A DNA stretch of 64,000 nt. Source: Galdieria partita (Eukaryota; Rhodophyta; Bangiophyceae; Galdieriales; Galdieriaceae). How positions within the stretch are numbered: the first letter of the stretch is position 1; every line of letters begins with the position of its first letter. The translations under genes and the position numbers were made by a program. Positions 47,416 through 58,119 of this stretch are shown piece by piece. The stretch lies in the NCBI GenBank assembly GCA_025991245.1, contig BQMJ01000040.1:62001-126000 (forward strand), read 5' to 3'. The notes under the pieces are model-generated. The model made no database searches, had not been told where the DNA came from, and saw nothing but the letters and a program-made list of their open reading frames with translations.

Positions 47416-48529
47416 ATGTTGGCTTTCGGTGGATTTCTCATTGAATGGAGTTTTAGTCGTCATCCTCATTTCTTACGCATCCTAAGTCGTCCTATTATGT
47501 CTATGCATACTCAGTCACACAAGTTGGCCATTGTACAACTCCAATCAACCAACGACACTGAACATAACTTTAGACAATGCCAAAGTCTTGTTCACGTGAG
47601 TAGTTTTGAGCTCTTTGTGTCGTTCCTATTCACCCCATACTGAGTTTAGGATGCAGCTCTCCAAGGTGCTAGTTTTATAAGTCTACCAGAATGTTTCGAG
47701 TTTATTGGTGAAACGACTCGAGATGCACTCTCCGTAGCTCAACCTTTGGATGGACCTTTATTTTCTCGTTATAGGGAATTGGCTGCCAAAGAACAAGTCT
47801 GGCTATCTTTAGCAGGTTTTCACGAAAAAGGCCCCGATGAGGCTCATATATACAATACTCACGTAGTAGTTGATCCCAAAGGCTCTATAGTTGCTATTTA
47901 TCGCAAGTTACATTTATTCGACGTTGATATACAAGATGGTCGTATATCGGAGTCTCAGACGACTGCAGCTGGAAAGGAAATGGTGATTGTAAGTAATACT
48001 CCCATTGGTCATGTGGGACTGACTACGTGGTAAGTTCAGTTATGCAATACACTTCCATACATAACGATGAAAAGTTATGATATTCGCTTTCCAGAATTGT
48101 ATAGTTGTTTAGCAGGTCATGGTGCAGATGTTATTCTTGTTCCTTCTGCTTTCTTTCCTTCTACAGGTGAAGCTCATTGGGAAGTTCTTTTGAGAGCAAG
48201 AGCTATTGAAAATGAGGCAATTCGCTTTTTCCTTTTTGTTGGATAGTTTTCATCATATTCTCTTGTAGGTATATATTGCTGCTGCTGCACAAGTTGGAAA
48301 ACACAACGACAAGAGAAGTAGTTATGGTCACAGTATGATAGTTGATCCTTGGGGAATGATAATTGGACAATTAGGAAAGAATGAAAATCAATATTGTTTG
48401 TGTAGCATCGATAGAGAATATGTGCAATCCATCAGACAACGCATTCCCAAATGGAAACATCGACGAGATGATATTTATGGACGTCCGATTCGACCTCAAA
48501 TCATTTCTTACCGGTCTTCTTCAGGATGA
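47416..48529 (+). CDS. Nitrilase-superfamily amidase (Nit1/deaminated-glutathione amidase type)
   Basis: Exons 47416-47595, 47650-48029, 48075-48216 and 48269-48529 encode 320 residues. The Glu-Lys-Cys triad lies in [18 protein letters not shown] and [10 protein letters not shown]. The cysteine codon is split TG|T by the second intron. The third intron begins with GC. Family blocks [45 protein letters not shown] and CSIDREYV match Nit1/Nit2 proteins, which repair deaminated glutathione. The N-terminus ([23 protein letters not shown]) could target mitochondria, and the next ATG at 47497 could give a cytosolic form. Confidence 0.9.
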
Positions 48530-49266
48530 AGCATTGGATCATCATCGTGTTGAGTTTATTCTCTTCAATCATATATGCAGAGGATAACATTGTGTCTGTT
48601 GCCAATGTGTTTCTTGGTACAAGACAACTATTTCCAGTCATATTTCACAACTCTATAGACACTCATAGGATGGGTGGCTGGAACTCTGTTGACATATATA
48701 AAGAGAAATGGGGCTTTGTTATGGAAAACAATACTATCATGGGAACTATACAACAAACTTGGAGTGGTAACGGGACCCAAAAACTCTTTACTACCCAATT
48801 GGAACTGGACGGTCCAACAAGTGGTCAGTTGTATTGTGCAGAGCTGCACTTTACCAAAAGTGGAAAGGAGTATAGAGGGACGTGGCAAAAGAAAATGGAC
48901 TTTCACTTGCAACCCTCTCAAGACGGTTGTATAGTGTCCAAAGTAAGTAGTTGGAGTTTGGTATATGGGGATGAGGTTAGAAGAAACTTTTAGGGCTATT
49001 GGATGGATAGTTGGTGTGAAGGAGACTATTTCTTTTCCACGAATCAGAACGGAATGTGGATGATTCGGGTAGATGACGTTGTTCATAATAGGGTTGTATT
49101 TTGGTATGGAAGTAGAATAGAACAAAATGAAGAATGGAGACACCGAGTAAACAAATTGTTACCTCCGATGATAATCATAGTAGCCGTCGTAGTAACTCGC
49201 TTGTTTCGTATTTATTTGATACCTAAAAGTAAAGTACAAAAGTCGCGGAGTCGTCAAAGAACCTAA
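48526..49266 (+). CDS. Type I membrane protein of unknown family
   Basis: Exons 48526-48942 and 48994-49266 encode 229 residues. It begins with a signal peptide ([18 protein letters not shown]), has two N-glycosylation sites (NNTI, NGTQ), and ends with one transmembrane helix (PPMIIIVAVVVTRLFRIYLI) followed by a basic tail. Two tryptophan-rich halves flank the 51-nt intron. Its ATG overlaps the stop of the upstream nitrilase as ATGA. The signal peptide requires this ATG: the next in-frame methionine comes after it. Family not recognised. An ER or secretory-pathway role is implied by topology only. Confidence 0.75.
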
Positions 49267-49425
49267 CAACAGAGAAGAATAAAACAGTCAACTATCAGAA
49301 AATACAACATGTGCAAAGTTCGTTGATCAGCCAATACTTTCAACAACTGCAGATTCAGTGAAGCAGCACTCAAAGTTATCATCCGCAATAAAAAAGCTCT
49401 CTTTTGGACGTTTTTCTTGCTTACC

Positions 49426-49822
49426 TTAAGTGAATCTGGGCAAGTGCTTGGCTGCGTTGCGTGAAACTTCCCTGTTGCAAGGTTTACACTGAGTTGCCGT
49501 ATAATAAGTATGAAGACAGGCTGCTGAACTGAACACCAAAGAACCAACTAGACCAGTTCGCACATAACGACCCATATTTGCTCTTTCCCCTTTGCTGCTT
49601 TAGAAAACCATCTTCAACTTTTCAGTTCTTACCGTATAGAGCGTTGGTTAAAAACATGCTGCCAAAGAAACTCAAAACGCCCGTAAAGAGGCCCAATCTT
49701 TGCAATACAGCCGTACAGGAAGCAGCATCTGGTCTCATAATAGGTTGATAGGGCATATCATAGAAATACTCTTCCTCTTCTTGTTCTATATAGTCTACAC
49801 TTGAATATTCTGATGAGGGCAT
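49426..49822 (-). CDS. Two-helix membrane protein (117 residues), unknown
   Basis: Exons 49633-49822 and 49426-49589. A Tyr/Glu-rich head (IEQEEEEYFYDMPY) precedes two hydrophobic helices (LFTGVLSFFGSMFLTNALYG and LVGSLVFSSAACLHTYYTA) joined by GGERANMGRYVRTG across a 43-nt intron. A CKPC motif follows the second helix. An alternative reading starts a separate small protein at the internal MGRYVRTG. The splice and phase fit favour one protein. Function unknown. Confidence 0.55.
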
Positions 49823-49898
49823 TCCAGAATAACAAAGCAAATGGGTCAAAGAATGCACAGAGGACTGTATCGTTGCTGGAAGAAATAGTGGAGGAAAT

Positions 49899-50833
49899 AT
49901 GCAGCAATCACCTTTCCACTTGGAGCAAACCGAACATAATATAAGAAACTTGGCTGAGTTGATAGGAGGTGCGGAATCTTTGCTGCGAACAAAGACGCAG
50001 CAAGAAGGCAGCTCATCGTTAGCAGTACAGCAGCTTCAAAGTTCTATAATAGCCGCCAAAGAAAAATACAGACAAGTATTGAGTATGCACGCTCATATAA
50101 AGAAATACGTTTCAGTAGGTTATGTTTTATTTGGGTTACGATTCTCAAATAGGAAAAGGCTCAAGAGAAAAGGAACTCTGAAAAACGCGCAATTTTGAGT
50201 AGAGGAGAGTTGGAAAAGTTGAGTGCTAATGTAGTCCATGGAAAAGTTTATGAAAATAGAAACTATCAAGGGTTGGAGAAACAAGGTATCATGTTCTTTG
50301 GTAGAGAGAAGCTGGCACGTACAAAGGAACAGTGGAACAAATATGGTTTGGAAGCAGTTGTTCCTTGTCAGTTGGATTGGAAACAGTTGCCTCCAGTTTT
50401 GGTAGGAGAGGTGGGTGAGACTCTGAACTTTGGCATATTTTTAAAGGAAACAAAAACTGGAGACTACTTTCCCTATTCTGTTCGTATCTTTGGAGTGGAG
50501 GAGAATGTAGTGTATTGGAGATGGAGTAAATACCAGGTATTTCGTTTAATATCTGAGAGAGCTCAGGCAGCATTAAGTTATTATATGGAGCAAGCAATAG
50601 ACTCCAATAGTACAACTGAAAAGGCTTTGGATTCCTTACTTGAGTGGTTAAAGTCTCATGAAGCAGGGGAGGACGGTTGGAAACTAAGATTCGATATGGC
50701 ACGGAGCAGCTTTCTACCGCCTTGTGTCCGAAGTTTTCAAAGCAAGGTGCAAAGCCTAGCAAGATATCCTGAAACTTGTGTTTCATCAAAGCACCGAAAA
50801 TTGGATTCTTTTATAGGAACCACATCTTCATAG
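49899..50833 (+). CDS. Possible Mediator subunit 27-like protein
   Basis: Exons 49899-50114 and 50153-50833 (38-nt intron) encode 298 residues. The N-terminal third is coiled coil (LAELIGGAESLLRTKTQ, then IIAAKEKYRQVLSMHAHIKK). The middle is beta-like, and the end reads ALDSLLEWLKSHE, then SSFLPPCVRSF. That order, 'LL.WL.S....LPP..R.F', and the overall length of about 300 residues resemble MED27, but the zinc-like CxxC of MED27 is not seen. Treat it as a structural guess: coding status is firm, identity is not. Confidence 0.5.
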
Positions 50834-50973
50834 AGGAACTCAATTAGAAACATTTCAACGACTATTAACACAACACACTTTGTTCGTATCTAAAGAAAAT
50901 ACACAAACAACTATATCCAAGTTACCAATTCTAACATATATCCACAGTCAATTGGCTTCAAAATACATACATC

Positions 50974-51873
50974 TCAAACAGAAAGAGCTGGACTTGAACG
51001 AAAATGTGCATAGCTCTTGTCCATTGAGGATAATAAAGAAGTCGTTTGAGAAGAATCCCTGTGACGCCTTTTACCCATAAAAGAGCGACGTATCAGTTCA
51101 GACCTTGCCTGAGGTCCTAAAATTAAGTCTTTTGTAGATAATCGGAACCAAGAATCTCGAACCATTGGATTCTGCGAACGAACAGGAGGCGTGCCAAGAA
51201 ATTCTATTTCACCATTTTTGTCATCTGCCACGAAAGAAAACTCAAAATCCTCTATATTCACTGAGCTGCTAGTGCATTCACTTATAAGACTGCTTTTGCT
51301 CTTCTCAGGGTTCAAAAACCCGTGGCTTTTGAAAGAAGAACTCAAACTGCCAACCTCCGACATACACGTGCAGTATCTCTCACATTGCTTCTGGGAATTG
51401 CCACAACCACAATATAACGGAGAAGGGCTCGAAGACCAATCTAAACTTTCCGATTCCTGCCTATCTCCTGTAACTCCAACCAAAGGATTTTCACAACGTC
51501 TAGAAACGTCGCTCAGGTCACCAATGGAACCACCATCTTCAAAAGTCAGCCAGGAGCCACTTAAAGAAGAAAGAGTAGCAGAAGTCTTCTCATAATTTTC
51601 CTTGGAAAAGTAACCACTATCCGGTACGCGTTCAATACCGTCTCCACCATCGTACCTTAGGAATAACAACTTGTGGAACGGTGTGACTCTTCTGGGTTTG
51701 GGACAGTAAAGGGGGCACTTGCTTCTTCTTTGAATGGCCGCTCGGTTGGAACTCCAATCACCATCTTTCGAAGAATATATTTCCTCAACGTGTGCTTTGG
51801 AACCAATAGTGGACTCAAAACCACGATGTCTCTGCCAACCGTCCACAGCCCTGACTTCTTTTGAGAGGTCCAT
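50974..51873 (-). CDS. Serine-rich protein of unknown function
   Basis: A single exon of 299 residues from the ATG at 51873 (MDLSKEVRAVDGWQRH). It is rich in Ser, Asp and Arg, probably disordered, with two cysteine clusters (CPLYCPKPRR and YCGCGNSQKQCERYCTC). The C-terminal part has TPPVRSQNPMVRDSWFRL and basic patches. No known domain was recognised. It converges with the gene ending at 50833. Kinase-substrate-like Ser-Pro and Arg-x-x-Ser sites are frequent, which suggests regulation by phosphorylation, but nothing more can be claimed. Confidence 0.6.
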   Translation of the reverse strand: MDLSKEVRAVDGWQRHRGFESTIGSKAHVEEIYSSKDGDWSSNRAAIQRRSKCPLYCPKPRRVTPFHKLLFLRYDGGDGIERVPDSGYFSKENYEKTSATLSSLSGSWLTFEDGGSIGDLSDVSRRCENPLVGVTGDRQESESLDWSSSPSPLYCGCGNSQKQCERYCTCMSEVGSLSSSFKSHGFLNPEKSKSSLISECTSSSVNIEDFEFSFVADDKNGEIEFLGTPPVRSQNPMVRDSWFRLSTKDLILGPQARSELIRRSFMGKRRHRDSSQTTSLLSSMDKSYAHFRSSPALSV

Positions 51874-52439
51874 TGTTCTTTCAGCTCACAAAGGTTAAGA
51901 ATACAATATAGACGCAATCGTTGCAGCTAGTCTACGTACTGAAGGTTGACGACTACAGAATTCTCTGCAAGCAAACGACAACGAAAATTATGGGTAACAG
52001 AAGAATTTGTTGCAACCTCCTCAAAGAAACAGAGATCTAAAACCTACTTCTACCCAAGCTAACCTTTAATCCCTTCAACAATCCAACGCACTTTTGCTTC
52101 CTTCCAAAAAAAGGCTGCGGCGTTGGTTGACTACAGACAAACGTAACGAAAAACCATTCCCAAAAAACAACTGTAGCGACGCAAACCACTCCAGTCAAAT
52201 TGCAATACGACGACCATAATATCTTTAGCACCAGATTTGCCGAGGGTGCGTTAAGTGATTCTTCTGGAACTTGCTGGCCTCGGAGATTTTTTGGGCATGA
52301 CTTGCGAATAAAGTAGTCAAATTACCCTATATACAGGTAAAGTTTTCCATGTTACTAGATATTCGTTTCAAGATCCTCCTACACATAAACTATTTAAAAG
52401 GCTATTTGCAAGTTGAAGAAACTTTCGATAAAGTTAGCG
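51874..52439. other. Intergenic, no supported gene
   Basis: 566 bp. A 64-residue minus-strand frame at 52037-52231 includes a hydrophobic stretch (GVVCVATVVFWEWFFVTFV) but has no good start or splice partners. The region is otherwise featureless. It probably holds the promoter of the serine-rich gene. Confidence 0.35.
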
Positions 52440-52817
52440 ATGACTTTGGACAGCTTTTATCACAACCCTTTAGATAGCTATTCACCGTTTGTCAATCACT
52501 TGCTTCCCAACACAGCTATGTTCATTCTTGTAAGTTTACAGGAACAAATATCGGAGGGTTCGTATCCTATAATCTATTGATGGTTGCAAAGCTTTCTATA
52601 ATCGAACCTTCTTAGTTGCTGTATCGAGGCGACTTAATGGCCACAGAATGCTTTTCCTCCAATGCGGTATCTTTAGTTACCAGGTGACTCAATATAGAAA
52701 AATATCTTGAGATTTTTTGGAGAATGAGACTTGTCAAGGACGTAAAGTGTACTTTTCAATTGAGAGCACAACATGATATATGCTTTTGCAGTAACAAAAC
52801 TTGCGCATATTCGAAAT
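52440..52817 (+). CDS. Weak candidate: small spliced protein
   Basis: Exons 52440-52529, 52616-52683 and about 52723-52817 could join to an 84-residue protein beginning MTLDSFYHNPLDSYSPF, continuing LLYRGDLMATECFSSNAV and ending in a cysteine-containing tail (CFCSNKTCAYSK). The first intron would be 86 nt, longer than the local norm. Composition is protein-like, but no family is recognised and the region is otherwise gene-poor. Confidence 0.22.
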
Positions 52818-53901
52818 GAAATACATTTTCCTTCAAGGGTTATACCGAAAGAAGCGACAGGGCACTCGAAACTCTTGTCGCTTTGTGAGAAAAACTTCAG
52901 TCTCCTTAGATGAAATAGCAGAGATGTAAAAAAAATTGAAAGGAATTCCTCCTAACACTTTTGTCTGTAATCAGTGAATTCCTATTATCGATAGTAGTTC
53001 GTATAGACCTATTGTTATATTAGGGCTCTAAAATTCTTTCGTGTACTTGTGAGTTCTCGACCCAGGTGGAGCGCTTTGTGTTTTGGTAGAGTTCCTGGAA
53101 ATATTGTACAGTGCACTGGCTTGTTGATTCTTGTCCTGGGTTTATGCAAGCAATTGAACGAATCTCAAGCTGTCTTATTGAAGATCATTATATTGTTTGG
53201 TAGCTCTGCGAGCTGGATTGAATGCAGACTTTCCAAACAACAATTTGTATATTTCTTATCGGGTTGCTCAGTCTGTCGTGGAAATATGGATACAGATGAG
53301 AGAATCATTAGGACTCTATTCGTAAATAAATTTCATTCTTGGAAGTAGTCTTACGCTGGAGTATAATCATGAGGCTCAAGGTTTATCTGTTACCTAGTTT
53401 AAGAAATCAAGCTATTATATTGTTTATGGATAGTTGTTTCGCCATGGCTTGTTATGCAAACCATATTTTGGTGGCAAGTCATTTCAAATAGCCAATTCGG
53501 ACAATCCTTTGTGATGTCTAGTTCATAAGAGACCTACAAGCTGGGTGTGCAGTTCATATTGAACCTCTTTTGGAACACTATCTTGTTGCAATACACTCAC
53601 ATCATCTTTTGGGAACGTACCAAAGGACATTCTTTTCTAGAAAAACAATACCTAGAGAAAGTTTCCTCAATTCTTCGCGCGCTATCGTCCCTCCACGTTG
53701 CAACACAAGCCTCTGATTTCTCCACGTGGAACAAAATAAAACGGTCAAATCCATTCATATCTGTGAAATGATTGGCTGAACGTCCCTGAGCCAATTTGCG
53801 CGCGAAACAAGTGGGCGCAAAAATTTTCTTCTTGGGAAGCCAATTCATCGCCAAAGCCAAGTGAGCTTTGTTGTTGTCAACGATTGTATTGACGAAAATA
53901 A
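52818..53901. other. Gene-poor stretch before the bZIP gene
   Basis: About 1.1 kb. Two frames are long enough to note. 53049-53348 (+) has a hydrophobic centre (CTGLLILVLGLCKQLN) but starts on a GTG that looks like a 5' splice site. A short frame near 52819-52930 (MKYIFLQGLYRKKRQG) is basic. Neither can be built into a gene. The last 300 bp hold several CACGT-type and GCGCGAAA motifs (53760-53815) that may belong to the bZIP gene promoter. Confidence 0.3.
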
Positions 53902-55192
53902 ATGGCTACTATAACTTCGACTACAGGCGTAGAAAGACGTAATCATGAAGGTAATGATAAGGACTTGATGTTGAATAGTTCTCATCCCCGTTCTTTAGGA
54001 AGTTCAAAAAACCAATATGTCTTAGATTTAGAGTCTCTTACATTGCCTGACCTTCTAAACGGTATCAACCCAGACTTGTTAGAGGACATGAAAGCTCAAA
54101 CTCCAAGTGTTTTAAGAGCTCTTATGGAACAGGAGAGGCTATTGGCAGACTACAGCTCGACCAATAGCACTGACATATCATCCTTTCTAGGAGGCGTGGA
54201 GAATGACGCAGATGTTTCCGGCCTATACGGAAATGATTACTTCCTTCCCTACGTTGAATCTTCTCTTCAAACTTCTTCGAATAGAAGCTCAATTAACCAC
54301 GAAACTTTTGTTGGATTCAATTCAAATGAACAACTATTCAATCCATTTCCTTCTGCTTCTAGATATGATGGCCAAAATGGAGGTAAAGCAGTATTTAAAG
54401 ATGATGGCCTAGAGGTGTTGCATAACTTTAGGAAGTTTTCTGTCGAAGAATCAATGAATCCATATGAAGAGTTGAAACAGAATCGACAGCCATCAGACCA
54501 GTTTAACAATTCGTCCATTTTTGTTAGCAAAAATAAGCGTTATTCGGTTGAGGCATTAAGTAGGCAGCCTAAAACTGGCTCCAATTCAGCATACGAAAAG
54601 GTTTCCTCTGATAGTATAATCTCACCTCAGAAGAGAAAGGAAGTAGGATTGGTAGATGATAGCAGTTTTTTCAATGCTGGAGAGTCTGATAGCTGTGGAA
54701 CAAGCAACGTTACATCGTCTATAGCTCCAACCGAGAAGAAGGCAATGAGGTTGTGAAATACTATTTTGCACATTTTTCATTTTCTGAGCCTTTTTTATAT
54801 AGGGCTGAAAGAAATCGTCAGTCTGCTGCCGCTTCACGTGAACGAAAGAAGCAGCATATACGAGAACTCGAGAGACGGGTATCCCTGTTATCAGCTGAAA
54901 ATGCTCATTTGCAGTTGGAGCAACTCAACTTTGTTAAGAGTCGAATCGAACGTGAAAAGAGATTAATAGAAGAGAATCGTCGATTAAAGAACGAGGTAAG
55001 CAAGTATCCGATTAGAAACTCAATACATGAGCTGAACTTGAAAAGGTTAAATTCCAAGAGAAAGTAATTCATGAGAAGCAATCCAAGATATTTGAATTGA
55101 ATAGCAAGCTCTCAAAATCGTCGTCTCGAGGAGCTTTGGAAAAACGTGTGACTTGGACTCCAAGTTCTGGCGAAAGATTGTTTGAAGACTAG
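53902..55192 (+). CDS. bZIP transcription factor
   Basis: Exons 53902-54749, 54803-54995 and 55046-55192 encode 395 residues. The basic region appears only after removal of the 53-nt intron: RAERNRQSAAASRERKKQH, with the invariant N and R, followed by a leucine zipper (LERRVSLLSAENAHLQLEQL, continuing through RLIEENRRLKNE). The N-terminal 280 residues are Ser/Asn/Asp-rich, with a LDLESLTLPDLLNGI segment that could be an activation helix. The zipper breaks off into a short tail, so dimerisation is by three to four heptads. Target genes unknown. Confidence 0.9.
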
Positions 55193-55296
55193 TTGTATAT
55201 GAGAAAATAGACTGATTTCTGTTCATTACGAAATGTTATAAAATTGGGTAACTTTTTATGAATCCTGTCTGTGAGAAATTGGTAAGATACTCTTGA

Positions 55297-56806
55297 TTAC
55301 ACTGCATTGAGTGCATTATTCAAGTCTTCCAACAAGTCATCGATATCCTCTATTCCAACAGAGATACGAATGAGAGTATCATCGATTCCCAACTGTTGAC
55401 GAACTTGGGTTGGGACAGAAGCATGTGTCATCAAGGCCTATACAAATCAAGTGAATCAAAATCCATTCCTATGACATGACTTACAGGATGTTCAATAAGT
55501 GACTCTACGCCTCCCAAGCTTTCTGCCAACGTAAAATATTTGCATTTCTTAAGAAATCTTTCGGCTCCTTCCAAATTGCTATCTATAAAGAAGGTTATCA
55601 TTCCACCAAAACCATGTTGTTGTGCTTTTGCAATCTCATATTGAGGATGAGAAGTCAAACCAGGATACAGTACTTTCCTGACCTAATCAAATGAGCAAAA
55701 CGGTGGCTACTATTATTAAAACAATGGATAAATACCTTTGGATGCTTCTCTAGAAATGTAGCAATCTTCAAGGCATTGGACTCATGTTTTCTCATCCGAA
55801 TAGCCAAAGTCTTCAAACCTCTGTTTGCCAAATAACAATCAAAAGGTGATGGAACACCTCCAAGACTATTCTGAAGGAAACGAATGCGTTGTCCTAGCGA
55901 TTCATCGTTCCAAGTAACGACGCCCATAATGACATCTGAATGTCCATTGATATATTTAGAAACGCTATTCAAAGAAATATGTGCACCCAATTCCAAAGGC
56001 CTCTGAAAAAAAGGAGACATAAATGTATTGTCTACAACCAATATCACATCATGTTTGCTAGCTATAACTGCTACTTGACGAATATCGACAATCTATGTAT
56101 ACGGAGTAGAAAACACTCATAGCTCAAAATAGCATACGGCCATACCTTCATAGTAGGGTTGGTAGGAGACTCTATCCAAATCAACTTGGTGTTACTTTGA
56201 ATAGCTGCCTCTACTTTTGGCAAATCTTCGAAATCGACAAAAGAAAATTCCAACTGGAAATTACTCGCAACTCTTCGAAAATACCTTTGAGTGCCTCCAT
56301 ATACATCATCTATACAGATAATGTGGTCGCCTGCCTTCAATAAGTGAAGTAGAGTTACAGTTGCAGCCAAGCCACTTGAAAAAGCGGCAGATCCTATTTT
56401 CGAATTAGCTTAAACTTTCGCCATATATAGTCGTGAATCTTACCTTTTCCACCCTCACAGGCAGCCACACAACGCTAAATATGACGTCAAGTTGCTACAT
56501 AGCAATTTCCCATTCATAAAACATACCTCGAAGGCTTGCCTTGTAGGGTTATTGGAACGTGAATAATCAAAACTGGTTGGTTTTCCAGGAGAGCTTTGAG
56601 CAAAAGCTAAAAAAAAGGGGTGAAATTTTCACAGCAAAAGTTTCCGTACGGGTTTTACTTACTTGTACTAAGAGAGAGTGGAGGAATCACAGCGCCCGTA
56701 ATCGGGTCAGGATCTTGACCTATCCATATTATGAGTTACTCCTGCTAAACCTCTCACAAAAACTTTTCTCTCTACCAATATGGATGGCTGCAGTCTCAAA
56801 CTTCAT
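55297..56806 (-). CDS. Cystathionine gamma-lyase/synthase-type PLP enzyme
   Basis: Eight exons (56776-56806, 56663-56719, 56527-56606, 56444-56474, 56146-56393, 55736-56092, 55485-55682, 55297-55437) encode 380 residues, with two 31-nt exons at the 5' end. Start MKFETAAIHIGQDPDPITGA joins PPLSLSTTFAQSSPG, DYSRSNNPTRQAFE and AAFSSGLAATVTLLH. The PLP lysine is in NSVSKYINGHSD, preceded by VVDNTFMSPFFQRPLELGAH. The C-terminus has the AESLGGVESLIEHPALMTHAS and SVGIEDIDDLLEDL blocks. Cystathionine gamma-lyase is the best guess, since plastid CGS has a long N-terminus that is absent here. All seven introns are 47-56 nt. Confidence 0.93.
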
Positions 56807-56934
56807 AAGTCAACGAGAAGAAGTAGGGCTTTCCCGTGGACAAATTCCGACGAAATTTTTTTATTTCCTATGCAGACTTGAACAAGTTACTATCTTGCAG
56901 ACATTCCTTGTGAACAAGCAATAACATGAAAACT

Positions 56935-57935
56935 TTAGGTTGCACTATGTTTCAATGTTGGATATACTCGACTCCATGTCACAAATACTGCAGATGCTCC
57001 GTTCTCAAAACTATTGAGTAGTTCTTCGTTTGCAATAAATCGACCTCCCTTATCTAATATATAACTAAACTTTGCTCCTTTAAATTTTATTCCAACGTAG
57101 TTGGAGTTCTTTTTAGATCTGCCTTTCACAACCGATTTAGTGAGCAAGTGTGTAGGAGCCGTCTTAGTCCCAATGATAGTATACGTCCTTATAATCAGCT
57201 TCTGCGCACTGTGACCTACAATCCACATTTCGCTTATAAAGTTTCGAGAATACCAAAATACCAAAAGAAGACAGACCAAACCGACTACTGATGCAATCTA
57301 TTTATAGATACATAGAAATAACATTTGAATACAAATTATTATTAGTTTCAATATACTAAACTTACTCCTGAAATATTTCGTGCAAGAAGAGAAGGGTTGT
57401 CATCTTTCCTTTTGGTTCCTTCTAACTTTTCCGCCAACCAGATTCCCAGTTGTGAGCTGGATAAGAAAGTAAGAAAGAAGAAATGCCAACCCTTTTTTGC
57501 ATCATATATTAGAAACTGTGGTTCTTTTGTTTTCTGTTGGTGCTCACTTTCTTGTTTTGACTCTTCTTTTGCAGGAACAGTAGTACATGGCCGATAGGGA
57601 GACCGTGGGTATAATCTTGCAGTTGTTCTCCAAGTATTATTCTTCAAAAGGAGTGAAGATGATTGTGTACAAGTCTTTAAAGATAACCACTGTATCGAAG
57701 TTGATGAAGTTTCAAACATGGAACCTCTTCTCCATTCGTCGATATAACTCCTTGTTGGATGCAACAGCTTGTTTTTTGCACTGTAATTCAAGTCAGATAA
57801 TTGCCTCTTCGAATAAAGTCTATTATGCTCAGTTTTTATAGAGGAGTAAGAAACTTGTCTATGATATTGTCTTAGTTGTACCACAAGAAGCTGTTTCGGT
57901 ATCCATTGTCTTGCTCCTAACCATGAATGCCACAT
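56935..57935 (-). CDS. Mitochondrial membrane protein, TMEM223-like
   Basis: Exons 57366-57935 and 56935-57297 (68-nt intron) encode 310 residues. The N-terminus (MWHSWLGARQWIPKQLLVV) is a likely mitochondrial presequence, followed by a long polar region. Then come FLIYDAKKGWHFFFLTFLSSSQLGIWLA and, across the intron, SGIASVVGLVCLLLVFWYS, two helices in the arrangement of the TMEM223 family, which assists cytochrome c oxidase assembly in animals. The following IIRTYTIIGTKTAP stretch fits the short beta segment after the second helix. The likeness is at the pattern level. Confidence 0.5.
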
Positions 57936-58119
57936 GACACCAAAACTTGTACTTTGGGACAACAGTGGTTTGACTATATTAGTTGCAATATGTCTCTAAA
58001 GCCACTAGTTGTTATTATATGTCAGTAGAATAGATGGTTGCTTAAAATGCTTCGATGTCGCTGCAAATGGAATATCTTTTCTTATTTTTGTTGGGGCGTA
58101 CACAACGCCGTGAAACTCA

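Noticed and set aside
52555-52575. tRNA B-box-like GGTTCGTATCC
   Set aside because: No matching A box at the right distance and no cloverleaf stems could be drawn.
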